A stretch of DNA of 64,000 nt from Gnetum montanum (taxonomy: Eukaryota; Streptophyta; Gnetopsida; Gnetales; Gnetaceae), in NCBI GenBank assembly GCA_015680685.1, contig MNCI01030115.1:127656-191655 (forward strand), given 5' to 3'. Both the position numbers and the translations under genes were made by a program. Below, one piece after another: positions 11,113 to 23,288 of the stretch. The notes below the pieces were generated by a model that saw nothing but the letters and a program-made list of their open reading frames with translations, did no database searches and was not told the DNA's origin. Position 1 is the first letter of the stretch, and every line of letters starts with the position of its first letter.

Positions 11113-13510
11113 ATGGAATCTTCCCAAATCAACACAATAGCACTACAAATCTCTAACTTTGGGACCGGGACCTCAAACCTTGTGATTGCGATAGAACCCA
11201 TAACTATCATTGAAGAGATAAACCCTCAAGGTTCAACTCACCAGTCACTTAGGCTACAGGGCAAGGACCCTACTTATGCAATCCTTACACTAAAACAATA
11301 TAACTTCATTTGTGTGAAGATTCAAGCTAACTTGCCTATCAACCACATAGAGAGAGAAGTAAAATGAAACTATGAACTCATGTACAAGGGAGGTCATGAG
11401 TTCACTCCCTTAGTATTTGACACGATCCCTCTTTATGAGCCCCATCATTGACTCATATCTCAACCTCTCATAGCAAGGAATCAAACCCTACAGTTACCTT
11501 TGGTAGAGCCTCAAAGTAGAGATGAGGAAGACGACTTTGCAGTCCAATCTGAGCATGGGGATTCATACCATATCATTAGTCTTCATGCCCATACAAACCC
11601 ATTATTCCAACCTTTCCGGGAAGAAAACATCCTTCCTCCTTCATTCGTAAACACTAGAGCACTAGTTTCTCAACAAGAAGTACCCACTTCCATTCCCACC
11701 TTCTCCATGCCCGACATTCAATTTGATTAGGCCATCTCCATCATACCTCCAGTCACCACGTTAACCTCTCTTCCACAAGTACAGTCTCAACAACCGCCTC
11801 CTCAAACTAATGCAGGATCAGTCTTCCAACCTCAAGTCATTAGGATGCCATCAATTATACCAGCTTCCACATCCACCCACTACATACCACAAATACAAAT
11901 CCATGGAGCACCTCTGATTACTTCAGCCCAGCACGTTCAGGGTGTCACCTCGCAACCTGTGGCTCAGTAGTGGGTTTCAACCTACTTACTATAATGTATC
12001 ACACTCCACAATCCCATCTCTGACTGTTGCTCCACCACAACAACTGACAATCTAATAGTCTACCTTTCCACAAACAATGCAACAATCAAACTACTATCAA
12101 TCATAATCTACTCAACCGGTCGGTCTACCTACCACCCAAGAGTGGGTAGACACAAAGAAAATGATGCATTCATTAACTGAGGAAGTAAGGTGCCTTAAAG
12201 CTACAAACACTGAGGAAGTCAAGGTGTTGGACTTCTACCAAGATGACCCAATTGACCCTACAGTTCCACCATTAACCTTGCCAAAGGGAATCTCATTACC
12301 TCAATTAACCAAATATAATGGAGAGGGAGATCCAAATGCTCATCTAGTAACATTTCAACTAGAATGTTTATTGCTTCAGGCCTGGCCTCATGTAATTCTC
12401 CGTGTATTTGCTATGTCCTTGATAGGAAAAGCCTTAGATTGGCACCGAGCTCTACCCCGTAACTCCATATCCTCTCTATAGGATTTATTACATCTGTTTG
12501 TTACTCGTTTTAAATATAACTTAAAGCCTGAAGCCACGCTAGATAGTCTGATTCAGATTTAGGCGTCGTTAAAGCCAATACAAAAATTTATCCAAAGGTG
12601 GAGTGTAGCCCTGAATGAACTTCACGAGCCCATCCCTGAAACATACTTGCTTACCATCCTTAAGGCTACCGTGAATGACTTTGTTAAATCAAAACTTTAT
12701 TATTTGAGTGCCTGTACAAGCATTCGCACAAATTAAGAATATACAAGAAGCTACGCAAGCAAGTAATGACCCAGCATACTTAACCTTTAGGAGCCAACAT
12801 ATGAGAAAGGATAAGGATAAATCCAAAACGATGGTAGCAATAGTGGCGGAGACAGTCCAACCTAAAAATTCAGGACAGAAAGGAAAACAACCCAAAAACA
12901 TGGGTCTCACTCATACATTTGAACGAAAAGATCCTACCCAATACACACCCCTTCCTATGAAGCCTTCACAATTATTAGATCAACTTCTAAGGGCCAGGTT
13001 AATCAAACATAAACAAATGTCCCCCGTAGCATTCCAAAAACACGATCGATTCTGTGAGTTGGTTAAAAACAAAAATTTAGCAACAACCAATGAGCCCCCT
13101 ATTCTAAGAGGCTTTAGGTTGGACATATTTTGTAAATATCACCAATGGTGTGGGCACAGAACTGAATACTGTTTCACCTTAAAATAAGATATACAATGCA
13201 TGATTGATAGGGGTGAAATAGTATTTGATGAAAAAACCCAGAAAAGCCCCAAAACTAACCCATGGGGGTCTATAAGGATCCTCTCAATACTAATGATGCA
13301 TCATATGTGATTAACACTATCCATGTGGAGAATGGACAAGACATCCCTCAAAAACCTTTTGTGATTCACAGGCCTTCTAAAATTACATCTACCCCAACGC
13401 CTTCCCAAACCCCTTTTGTCATACACACATTCCTTGCACCTCAAAAACCATTTGTCATTCGCGTATCCCCTTCTATCACAGCAACAACCACGCCATCAGG
13501 AACCTAACCA
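11113..13510 (+). pseudogene. element A gag, frameshifted
   Basis: Segments at 11113-11340, 11500-11730, 12161-12480, 12560-13187 and 13262-13507 match the B gag in order. The capsid-like core at about 12230-12480 contains LPQLTKYNGEGDPNAHL and ALDWHRAL; in B the same place reads LPQFTKYNNEGDPNAHL. At about 13120-13180 lies KYHQWCGHRTEYC, a form of the single H-G-H-C knuckle seen in Tat/Athila Gag. Gag would package the RNA. At least five stops or shifts break it, and a CAG-to-TAG-type stop follows the knuckle. Confidence 0.85.
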
Positions 13511-14052
13511 CTCTTTTTGTGATCTAGGTGCCAAAACACCCTGATATGCAACCCCCTACAGTTCCCCCACAGCCCTTGTGAGAGTGTCTTGCTGATAGGC
13601 TAACAAGAGAGCACCTAGAAAAAGAATGTCATGAGCACAAATTAGGATCACTGAAGCCCATACCGCTAAATGCTATTCATATGGTTCCATCCACCAGTGA
13701 GCCTAGCACAAGTCATCAAGACTAGGATATTGGCACTCACAGGGTCCCAAACTCAACATCCCTAGTGACTAATGCAAAAATCCCTCCACAAGAGAGACAA
13801 ATGCTAGGTCAAATGGACTAAGTCTCCACAGGCAAGAGTGTCCCAAGTGGTAAAGATCTAGCAAGTGCATTGACCCAAGTTACACAGGCTTTGAAACAAA
13901 AGAACACCTCCTTAAGCCTGTACGATTTAGTAATGACCTCACTAGTACATCGAGAAGCCCTCGTGCGTATGTTGACTTCAATTCTTATTAGTGAGGACCT
14001 TCCTACAGATGAGCCATCCATTTATGCAGTACTATCCCCACAACCTCAATAA
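13511..14052 (+). pseudogene. element A gag-protease linker
   Basis: Low-complexity, proline-rich reading with stops, then a segment at 13870-14050 (LSLYDLVMTSLVHREALV) that matches the stretch in B just before PR (about 36125-36190). No catalytic motif. Confidence 0.6.
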
Positions 14053-14800
14053 TTGAAGCCCACATCCCTAGAATTTCATGCCAAAGATATTAAGCGAGAT
14101 GAGAAAACTGGAGAGGTTACTATAGCCCCTATGTTCATAACAATACAAGTCAACCACTTTAAGATACATAGGGTGCATGTCAATGATGGAGCAGCAACAA
14201 ATGTAGTACCCTATCCTGTCATCGAAAAACTGGGTCTTACAAAGAAAATATGGCCCACAACAACTTCCTTTTTAAAATCCTTCAGTGGTTCCTATGTTGT
14301 GGTAAAATGCATGGTTACCTTGGATTTCATAGCAGGGGACTAGTTCCCCACATTGGTTGAATTTGTAGTGGTTGATGAAATGCCAAGGTTCAATCTAATT
14401 TTAGGACAACCTTGGTTAGCTCAACTTAGAGTCATATCCTCACCAATCCATCAGGAAATCCACCTACCTTATGAGGGCAGTGAAATCATCATACACAGGG
14501 ATACAACATCGCTCACTTCCTTGCACTCCGAAATGGATCAAGGGTCAGAGGTTGAGTTCTTTGAGCCTAAACAAGATACCACGAGCGCACTTCAAGACAC
14601 TAACCAATAGTTAACCCATGATCCTACTAGAACTGAGGAAGAACTGGACGTCACAGACATAGGAGCCATTCTTGCTGACATTTCTTGGTTGGAATTACCT
14701 TTTGAAATATTTAGTGAAGGGGAAGGGGAGTATAAGATCATACCTACATGCCGCACCCCTCACATCAAACTACAAAGAGTAAAAAAACAACTGAATAACT
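14053..14800 (+). pseudogene. element A aspartic protease
   Basis: The reading contains FITIQVNHFKIHRVHVNDGA, equivalent to B's VRVDDGT. The catalytic aspartate of the D-G-A/T loop is asparagine here (VNDGA). The C-terminal signature EMPRFNLILGQPWLAQL matches B almost exactly. A TAG at 14341-14343 interrupts the frame. The domain would mature the Gag-Pol polyprotein. It ends in a basic tail (RVKKQLNN) and a stop, as in B. Confidence 0.88.
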
Positions 14801-14811
14801 AGGGTGAAACT

Positions 14812-15060
14812 ATCAAACATCTAGAATGACGTTAAACTACCAACCATCTGGTATGACGTTAAACTACCAATGAACATCTGCAATGACGTTAAACTAGCCA
14901 TGGTCAGAAATGGCCGGTCCCTTTTGAGTTTCCTAAAACTGTTATTGCTTTTGGCCCACTACGGCCTAAAACTAGTAATCCCTCTTTTTTTTCAACATAG
15001 ATGCAATAGTCCACCATGAATTTAAACTAATGTGCACGGCCCGAAATGGCCTTAAACTAG
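14812..15060 (+). repeat. CTTAAACTAGC-type motif array, PR-RT spacer of A
   Basis: Successive units read ATGACGTTAAACTACC, ATGACGTTAAACTACC, ATGACGTTAAACTAGCC, CGGCCTAAAACTAG and TGGCCTTAAACTAG, spaced 20-60 bp apart. The same motif occurs in B at 37170-37330, 42575-42600 and 46270-46590 and in A at 15792-16200. It begins right after the protease stop. Confidence 0.8.
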
Positions 15061-15261
15061 AGTTTAGTATGTTGCAAGTTTACAAACATTCACTACGTTG
15101 TGTCAAATTTTCATTTACATGTTACAATTTGCAATTTCAATTCATGCAGTCTCATTACTTTTCTTTTTACAAATATTTTCCATACGTTTTGTTCTACATT
15201 TTGGAATCTCATTTTACATTCAGCTACACACGTATGTTCACAATATACCTGAGAAAATAAG

Positions 15262-15300
15262 AAAAAAAAATAATAAATATATATATATATATAATATTGA
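15262..15300. repeat. A-rich and (TA)n simple repeat
   Basis: An A-rich run followed by about nine TA dinucleotides. B has a (TA)n run at 42625-42643 in its own spacer. Confidence 0.8.
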
Positions 15301-15458
15301 ATGTCAACATAGCAAAAGAATGCCAACACATTATGCCACGATTAAATCCATATCATTACATCTATCCTCATACATTTCCATTAAACATCAAAAATCCAAA
15401 GCATTTGGTAGCTAAAGCTGGACTAATAATTAGCTCGCACATCAGTACTAGGAGGGGG

Positions 15459-15527
15459 CTAGCCTCCAAAACCCTCCACATCATCTACTACTGCTCCACT
15501 AGGACTAGCCTCATCATTACTATGTCC
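15459..15527 (-). pseudogene. last exon of the antisense spacer gene, copy in A
   Basis: On the - strand, CATTGTAG (3' splice site) is followed by 23 codons including EASPSGAVVDD and ending at TAG. B has at the same place GTGTAG, then 21 codons including GAGPSGAVDKD, then a stop. Both start in phase 0. The rest of the gene is missing because A is deleted from the adjoining intron (about 15.65 kb) to the IN C-terminus. Short, but the shared splice site, shared PSGAV core and stop make chance unlikely. Confidence 0.7.
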
Positions 15528-15654
15528 CTACAATGGAATGAAAAAAACAAACAAACAAGTAAGCATAACAAAACAACTCATGAATACAAAACCTGGAAGA
15601 ATAGTAACACTAACACTAAAAACAATAAAACCATACAAAAGTAAGTGCCATAAT

Positions 15655-15791
15655 ATAACACTCACAGGCGAAGAGGGCCTTACTTAATCACCAACGCGTA
15701 CAATAACGAAGCATTCAAACTTGCTGACATGGATCGGAACGAGTTCACTAATCCCACAAATCACCTATACCTGAAACGGTACTATGTCTGA
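15655..15791 (+). pseudogene. element A integrase C-terminal remnant
   Basis: The reading EAFKLADMDRNEF, then NHLYLKRYYV and a stop at 15789-15791 matches the end of B pol (RAFKLADLDSNEF, NHSYLKPYYT, stop at 46230-46232). Everything upstream (RT, RNase H, IN catalytic core) is absent. The deletion junction lies between about 15600 and 15655. Confidence 0.88.
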
Positions 15792-16215
15792 TGAACTTGA
15801 GGTATGTAACAGTCCTAGCATCATGACCTAAATTTGATACCATAGAACGGTCTTGGCATCATGACCTAGAACTAATACCATAGAATGGTCCTGGCATCAC
15901 GACCTAAAACTGATACCATAGAACGGTCTTGGGGCTATGAATTGAAACTGGCACCATAGAGTGTCTTGGTGTTATGAAAGTAAATTGACACCACAGAGCT
16001 CTGTCTGGCATGACACTAATCTGCCACATTTGTCCACCATGACATAAAACTAGCATGTAGAATCCACTAAGACTATAAATTGGTTTGCCTCTTCACAGTC
16101 TACTATGACTATAAACTAGCACTGCACCATCTGCTACAATGCTAAACTAGCCTCATCCAAAGGGTTATAACATGAAACTAATCCAAAATAGTCTACTAAG
16201 ACTATAAAATGGTGA
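15792..16215 (+). repeat. post-pol repeat array of A
   Basis: About nine units of 35-45 bp with the pattern TGGCATCATGACCTA-AACT-ATACCATAGAA-GGTC at first, changing to CTACTATGACTATAAACTAGCA. They are the counterpart of B 46250-46600 and belong to the same motif family as the PR-RT spacer array. Confidence 0.75.
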
Positions 16216-16424
16216 CATCATCGATGACCAAGCAATACTTGAAAAGATATGTTGTTGCAGTTGGCTATACTCATTCCACAAAAAGTTGCTGCATAATTTA
16301 TCTCATGGACACTGATGAAGCTGATGTTGTTCATGATTTTTTCTGCTTTGAAATCGCACACGGTGACTCCATCTCCTTGCTTGTTTTCAAGTTTAAAGTA
16401 CTTAGTTAACCAAATCATTTGTGG

Positions 16425-16500
16425 TTTTCTTGTCTTCTCGGAGTTGTGTTTGCAGGATGACATGCCTAAGACGTTCGTGCATAGATGCACTTCATCATGA
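16425..16500 (+). promoter_or_regulatory. conserved 3' splice-site-like block after pol (A)
   Basis: A T-rich tract leads to GTTGTGTTTGCAG followed by GATGA (AG at 16454-16455). B has GTTGTGTTTGTAG followed by GATGA at 47241-47258, and about 60 bp after it also align. Shared position and sequence in two diverged copies suggest selection for a splice acceptor in the 3' region, perhaps for a subgenomic RNA. Confidence 0.45.
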
Positions 16501-17395
16501 TGAAAAGGTATCACATTCTTCCGAACACATGCAACTGGGTTAATCAATCCGTTCATAAGTACATTCTCGACTCCTGATAAATTCCCTATTCCCCATCATG
16601 TTCCCCTTATCCTCTTTGATTACATCCCCTTGATACATTCTACTCATTCCAAAGCTCTTGATACACTGTTGCACACTATGTTTCTCTAAGCAGTTACAAT
16701 GCAAAACACAATACACGGTACATGATACAAATGCAAGTGCATGAGCATGAGTATAGCATTGAAAGCAAGCTCTTTCAAAAAGAATAAAAAACAAAAATGA
16801 AAAAGAAAAAAAACATAAAAAAAGAAAAAAAGTAAACAAAAATAAAAAGAACAAAAAGATCAAAAAATAAAATGCACAAAAAAGGTCTTCATGACCCCGT
16901 TGACATCATAGACCAAAGACCATTAGCTCTTCTCATACAAGCCCCAAGTAGGAAGGTAATTGTCTTGAAAAAAATAGTTACACTCTTGTCTCAAAAAATC
17001 ACGTTGCACATCATCGCGTGGCTTTTGTTGCTTACAACGGGCTCCCGTAAACACTCTGCTAGAGTCCCGTTTCTCTAAAGAATGCACCTCCTATGTGTTA
17101 GTTCCAAGTCTGCTAAAAAAAAGACTATTGACAAGGACTAAAACATGGCTTATTCACATGAGAGCATTCCTCTCCCACAATTCCAATAACAATTATAACC
17201 CTTAATCAACTCCTGATTCCCTTGGTTACAATCAATCCCCTTGCATCTTGCAACTACATTTTCCTAATCTCATGTACTTTTGAACACAGTGCGATGACAT
17301 CCGGCCAGGGGTCGATGGACAATGCTTGGTACTTGTTTGGTTGTGCTATTTTGTACTTCTTTGTTGACACCTTTCGGGTGGATTGCTCTAGACAT
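16501..17395 (+). other. 3' non-coding region of A with A-rich tract
   Basis: No domain seen. A tract of almost only A with scattered G and C occupies about 16783-16870; B has the same kind of tract at 47636-47766. A long hydrophobic - strand frame here is only the translation of that tract. Confidence 0.6.
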
Positions 17396-17412
17396 CAAAA
17401 AAGAGGGGCCAA
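17396..17412 (+). promoter_or_regulatory. element A polypurine tract
   Basis: AAAAAAGAGGGGCCAA directly precedes the right LTR. B has AATAAAGAAGGGCCAA at 48155-48170. Confidence 0.8.
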
Positions 17413-19281
17413 TGAAATACCACTAATTTTGGCCTAACACTATGAAACAAGAACCCAGAGCCATTTTAGCTTTTGGGAGGCAAAAATTTGACTAAGGCAT
17501 AGAACTCACACTTAGTATGTCAAGTTAGCTTGCCCATGCTCACGCTCAGCTTGTCAAGCTAGCTTACTCACACTCGGCTTGTCAAGCTAGCTTGCCCATG
17601 CTTAGCTTGTCAAGCTAGCTTGCTCACGCTGGGCTTGTCAAGACAGGCTTACTCATGTTGGGCTTGTCAAGCTAGGCCTACCCTCAGTGTGAGCAACTCC
17701 AACAACTTCAAGATCAAGTCAAAGATGGTTCAATCTAAGGGTGCAAGTCATCTTCATAGGGTCACTGTTGTTCACTTCAAGTTTTAGCATTTGAGAGTTT
17801 AGATTTCAGGCTAGATTAAACAAGTTTTTCCATGTCATGCTGAGGTCACATTGAGGTCACGTTGGCAGTGTGAGTACAGTGTGAGCAACTCCAAGAGCCT
17901 CAAAATCGAATCAAAATGGTTTGACTCTAATAATACAAGTCATCCTCAGGGTTCGTTAATGACTACTTCAAGTCCTAGCCTCCAGAATTTTAGACTTTAG
18001 GTCTAAAATAAATAAATTTTGTCAATGATGCTAAGCTCACACTGAGGTCACATTGACAATGTGAGTCCAACATGAGCTACCAAAAGTGGCTCAAATCAAG
18101 ACACACTCAAGCTTAGTTTTCAACATGCAGTTCACACTCAAGGTTAATCACAGCCAAGCAATTTTTGCACTCCAAGAACAAGCTTTAAAGATAAAAAATT
18201 AGTGTGAAATGTGTCATTTTCCTCAAGTCACACTGAGGTCACACTAAGGTCACACTGGTAGCGTGAGTATAGTGTGAGTACTGATCACACCCAATCAAAA
18301 GCATTTTAAAAACACGCTGAAGACACAAGAGGACAAAATCAACTCACGCTGGAAGCTTGTGTGAGGTAGAAATGACTCAAATAGCCATAGGACCACTCAC
18401 ATCAACACCCTGCAGTAGTCAATATCCATGTCAAGAAATTCCAAGCAAACCAGAGCCAATTTCTCTTGTTGTACACTATCATTTTTGTTGTAAATTTTCA
18501 CTGTTTATGGGCTTGTCAAGCTCTTACGCTCCAAATTGTATATGCTTCTATGGGTGTAAGCTAGCTTGCGTAAGCCAACACACGCTGTAAGATATAGTAC
18601 ATTCGATCAAGAATGTAGCCTGCCCATGCATGTCCAATTCACACATAGCTATCCATCAAACACATGTCACATGATTAGTTTCCCTCTCATCTCTCAGCCA
18701 TTGATCTCATTCATGAATTCTGCACCCAAGCCTAGCCAAACCTTATAAATACCCTATCCATTCACATAAACGAGGTGGGTAATTTTGAAAGTTGAGAGCA
18801 TTGGAAGCATTGACTAGCAACTTTGGACGCTCGGGCACACATGACTCCTAGCATCCAAGCACCTTTGAACACATCACCCCAGGGCTTAGCACTAGACTTG
18901 CCATCCACACGTGCAACTATGCTTTAACCGGTGCACATTCTTGTTAAGCAATAGAATATAGTTCATTATTTCCTTCCATTTACATTGTTTGCTTTGTTCA
19001 TGCTTTGTTTACAATATAGTTCTGTATATGCTCTGTTTGCATTTCATGCGTCACTATTTACATTTTTTACATCATCAGTTATGATAATCCCAGCGCTAGC
19101 CATAGATTACACTTGGGGAAGTCCTTGGTTGATTTGTGTGCAGACCATCCAAGGCACTCTGCCTTCATTTCCTTTTTCCAGCTTGCCCTCACATGAAGGT
19201 AGGGTTGGTTGTGTCTCTTCGAAAATTTTTTGGTGTGTGTTTTTCCCTTCCAACCTCACATCAACAATTTCAGTTAGTACA
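17413..19281 (+). mobile_element. element A 3' LTR
   Basis: 1869 bp, starting TGAAATACC and ending TTAGTACA, followed by the CATAC duplication. It aligns with 8899-10739 across its length, with mostly transition differences, and has TATAAATA at 18744-18751. Confidence 0.92.
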
Positions 19282-19286
19282 CATAC
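19282..19286. repeat. target-site duplication of element A, right copy
   Basis: CATAC, identical to 8894-8898. Confidence 0.9.
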
Positions 19287-20191
19287 TAATTGCTCACCAT
19301 TACTAGAGGAAAATCCTTGAGGTTGTTTCATATAAACCTCTTCCTCTAGATCACCATTTAGGAATGTTGTTTTTAGATTTATTTGATATAACTCAAGATC
19401 AAAATGGGCAACCAATTCCATGATAATGCAAAGGGTGTCCTTCTTAGATACAGGAGAAAAGGTCTCCTTGTAACTTGTTCCCTCTTTCTGAGTGAACCCT
19501 TTAGCAACAAGTCTGGCCTTATATCTTTCAATGTTGTCTAATGAGTCTTTCTTAGTCTTGAAGACTCATTTGCATCCAATGGCTTTTATACCATTAGACA
19601 ACTTGACAAGATCCCAAACTCCATTAGATGACATAGAGTTCATTTTATCTTTCATAACATCATATCACAAATTAGATTCCTTACAACTCATGGCTTGTGA
19701 AAATCCTTCGAGATTAATTTCAACTCTTATGTTGTAGTTAGAATCCTAGAGGTACACCATATAGTCACTAGGGATCATTGATCACCTTACTCTAGTAGAT
19801 CTTCTTAATGTTAGTTCATCATTCTCTTGAGGATCATGATGTTCAATAGGCTATTCGACAGGTTCTAGTATCTGTTGTTCAGCTAGATCTACTACTTCTT
19901 GATCAGCAGTTTGTGGAACTTCAATGACTAGTTGTTGTTCAGTATGCATTTATGCTCTAGGAGTATTGTGCATAATAATTAGTCTATCATTTGAAATAGT
20001 GGGTTGAGCATCTATATGATCTATCTCAAGAATAATGTTCCAAGATCTACTACTCCCACTAATAATGTCATTCTCAAGAAATTTAGCATTCCTTGATTCC
20101 ACAAAACTAGTAGTATGTGATGGGAAATAAAATCTATATCCCTTAGACCATTCAGCATATCCAATGAAATACCCACTTATGGTCCTTGGGT
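19287..20191 (-). pseudogene. copia RT N-terminal half and IN-RT linker
   Basis: The - strand reading includes ERYKARLVAKGFTQKEG, then FSPVSKKDTL, LELYQINLKTTFLNGDLEEE and VYMKQPQGF, ending NGEQLV at the insertion site. This is the fingers region of copia RT (family form DVKTAFLNGDLEEEVYM). The first catalytic aspartate, in the family VKTAF region, is asparagine here (QINLKT against QMDVKT). 19700-20190 is a degenerate linker. Confidence 0.9.
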
Positions 20192-20989
20192 CTAGCTGCT
20201 TTTCTTATGGATTATAACTCTTACTTCAGAAAGGCATCCCCAAATGCATATATGTTGCAAATTCAATTTCCAACCTTTCCATAATTCAAATGGTGTCTTT
20301 AAGATAGCCTCAGTTGGAACATGGTTTAATATATACAATGCCATCTTGAAAGCTTTAGTCCACAAGGACGTAGGAAGCTTGAAGCTGCTAAGCATACTCC
20401 ACACCATGTCTAATAATGTTCAATTTCTTCTTTCTACCACACCATTCTAGTCTAGAGAACCAAGAATAGTGTAATAGGCAACAATCTCATGTGCTTGAAG
20501 AAACTTAGTAGATGAACTAGGTGCTTGTCCATCATTAGTATATCTACCATAGTATTCACCACCTCTATCAAATCTCACTATCTTTATTTGCTTACTGCAT
20601 TGTTTCTCTACTTCAGCCTTAAACACCTTAAACGCATATAAAGCTTCACTCTTGTTATGAAGCAGGTAGAGATACATATATCATGAGTAGTCATCAAGAA
20701 AAGTAATGAAATACTTTTGACCATACGCATCCATATCTGGACTACAAATATCTATATGTATGATCTCTAATATGTTTGAACTCCTCTTGGAACCCTTCTT
20801 TAACATATTGGTCTACTTTCCCTTTATGCAATCCACACAAGTATCAAAGTTAGTAAAATCTAGAGTACTAAGTACTCCATCATTTACTGATCTCTTTATT
20901 CTCTTAATAGAGATATGTCCTAATCTATGATGCCAAAACATAGAGTATTCATCACTCATAACACATCTCTTAATGCCAACATGAATATG
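20192..20989 (-). pseudogene. copia integrase
   Basis: In - strand order: the GAG-pre-IN zinc region (FWHHRLGHISIKRIKRSVND, then DTCVDCIKGK), supplying the H-H-C-C pattern; the core with DAYGQKYFITFLDDYS and then DRGGEYYGRYT, carrying catalytic aspartates; then an NHVPTEAILKTPFELWKG stretch matching the copia IN C-terminal side. Stops near 20680 and 20450 break the frame. The enzyme would insert the cDNA copy. Confidence 0.9.
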
Positions 20990-21385
20990 CATTGAAGTAT
21001 AAGAAGTTTCATTTTGTAAATTAATTTTGAAAAGACCATATGTTAATGTACCATTTCCAATAAGTTCATATCTATAATATAAACTAAGTATAGTGTCTAA
21101 AAAATTAAAGAAAAATCCCAATGATACAATCCATGAAAAAAAAATTAAATTCCTTGAAAAACTTGGAATATAAAATGTCTTTTCTAATTCTAAAACAAAA
21201 CAATTGCTTAAAACTAATATGCATATTCTGATTGCCTCCACATGTGAGTGCATTTTGTTGCCTAAATAGATGCATGACTCACTTTCCACTAGCTTTCTTA
21301 ATTTTTTTACCCCTTGCAAGGAATTGTTAACATGGATTGTAGAACCAGAATTAATCCACCATGTGTCATGGCCAACATCAACCAT
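20990..21385 (-). pseudogene. copia aspartic protease
   Basis: The - strand frame opens VDVGHDTWWINSGSTIHVNN. The active-site triad D-S-G has become N-S-G. LEKTFYIPSFSRNLI follows, the usual C-terminal part of the copia protease. Inactive as read. Confidence 0.9.
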
Positions 21386-22216
21386 ATTAGCTACAAAACA
21401 AACAAGTGAGAGTTGAGTACCTTTCTTTTCAAGCCATTTCTGATATTTAGAACAATCCTTCTTTATGTGCCCTTTCTTTTTTCAAAAAGAACACTTGGAT
21501 TCTTTCTTAATATCAACACGTGCAGGTAATTTGACCTTCCACTTCCCTTTGGCTTGTCCTTTATTCTTTCCTTGTGTAGCCAGATGCACACTCTCTTTCG
21601 CTTCCATAGCAAGTCTCCCCTCTTCTTGCACACACATTATCATTAGTTCATTGATTGACCATTTGTTCGTATGTGTGTTATAAGATATTTTAAAGGGTCT
21701 ATACTATGGTGGGATTGTGTTTAAGATATAGTGTACAAGAAAAGATTCTGACATCTCAACCTTAAGTGGTTTGAGTTGAGCCACTATATCCCTCATTTGC
21801 ATGATGTGCTCACGCACACCACGAATTTTAGTGAGCTTCATGGATGAGAACTTCATTATCAAGGTGTTGGTCAATGTCTTGTCTGATGACTCAAATTGTT
21901 CATTGATGGCCTTTAACAAAGTGCGCACATTGTCATGTTGTTCCAATGAACCATGCATACTAACCAAGATCTTGGTTTTTATGACACATAGGTGATTAGA
22001 TCGCTTCCATTTTTCATAATTACCAATATCACCTGGATAGCTTATTGTTGTAATAGCAGGTGGTTCATCCTTACGAATAGCATAATCAATGTCCATCCAA
22101 CCTAAATGAAGAAGAATTATCTCCTTCCACACCTTATAATTATCATCCTTTAATTCAAGAATGTCACATTTTAAATTAGAGTAGCTTACAGGTTGTATAA
22201 CTACATAATCAGACAT
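21386..22216 (-). pseudogene. copia gag
   Basis: The - strand frame from the ATG at 22214-22216 gives 170 codons: YKVWKEIILLHLGWMDIDYA (gag-polypeptide/UBN2-type N-terminus), then KTLTNTLIMKFSSMKL and REHIMQMRDIVAQLK, all typical of copia Gag. It stops near 21704. Further on, the frame near the zinc knuckle (KKDCSKYQKWLEKKGT) runs into the protease. The start is chosen because the leader has no other in-frame ATG. Confidence 0.9.
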
Positions 22217-23273
22217 GCTTATGTCACTAAATTTGAGGTTAAAACATCATAAGATATGTTTACCAATGTAAATCATGAAAAATATGAATCCAATGACATA
22301 AAATTGCTTGTGGGCTAAATGTTAATTAAAACATATTCATATATCCTTACAATGAAACTACTAAATTATATTCATTTTCTTAATCCCTAAGGGTAAATTA
22401 AGAAAAATAATTTAACATGTCATCCTAATTAATCATATTAAATACAATAAAAAATCCCGTGCAATAAATTTTATCATGTTACATATGATTAATCATAATT
22501 TTTAATGTTATGTATCATATGTGATCCAAAATCTCTTAGCACATAATTTTGCATAATTAAAGATGTTGTGGCTACTCTCTAATTATACAAAATTATATAG
22601 ATCACTTGTTATAATTCATATACAAAAAAATAATGCATACATAAACAAAAATACCCATAAAATCAATTAATTACCAAATTCAACATGGTATAAACATAAT
22701 TCGTTCAATTATCCCAACCCAAGGTGCTTAGGTGGAGGCCAAAGCGCCAAAACAAAACCCTATAAAATGTTGCTAATTCATTGGCCAACATAAAAAAACA
22801 CCAGATATCATAATAACAATGTTGAATGCTAGATATGCAAGTCAAAATAGAAAAAGTACATACATAATTCACAAAATCCAGCTATGCGCAGAGGGAATAA
22901 ACATCTATTAGCCTTAAGACCACTCAAGTTAAACCAAATCATGCTCAACCTTTGAAAACATCTACATAACAATAGGCTATTATAGTTCAATGATGCAAAC
23001 AATAGACTGTTGCATGAAGAAAAATTGCAGATAGCACAACTAGACCAACTCTCCAAAACAACCAATATATCCTCGTTGCCACAAGAGTAATGGTTTCTAT
23101 TTTTTAGTTCTACAGTGCATAAGAATGCAACAAAATGTGAAAGTGAAATCTCTTTCACCAAGTAGAAACCAGAAGCGAGCAATCTTCCTTAAACTACAAA
23201 GCATAGAAATATTAAAAAAATGTTGTTTCCAGATTGCACCATCTTTAAAAACTGCATCAAGACAGAGATCTAA
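22217..23273 (-). other. copia 5' leader
   Basis: About 1 kb between PBS and gag ATG, long for a copia leader. AT-rich at 22220-22700. The last 450 bp hold open frames without recognisable domains. I see no gene. Confidence 0.6.
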
Positions 23274-23286
23274 CACTCTAATACCA
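23274..23286 (-). promoter_or_regulatory. copia primer-binding site (initiator tRNA-Met)
   Basis: On the - strand TGGTATTAGAGTG begins two bases after the 5' LTR; the plant consensus is TGGTATCAGAGC, complementary to the 3' end of initiator tRNA-Met. One C-to-T change lies in the core. Confidence 0.88.
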
Positions 23287-23288
23287 AA

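Larger units (their letters stand above)
8899..19281 (+). mobile_element. gypsy element A (Tat-type, internally deleted)
   Basis: 10,383 bp with LTRs of 1841 and 1869 bp, a PBS, a purine tract and a CATAC duplication. Order: LTR, PBS, gag, PR, spacer, last exon of an antisense gene, IN C-terminus, repeat array, PPT, LTR. Compared with element B it lacks everything between the antisense gene's last intron and the end of IN (B 37.65 to about 46.09 kb), so it has no RT or RNase H and could move only with help. The insertion lies in the copia RT and is younger than the copia element. Confidence 0.9.
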
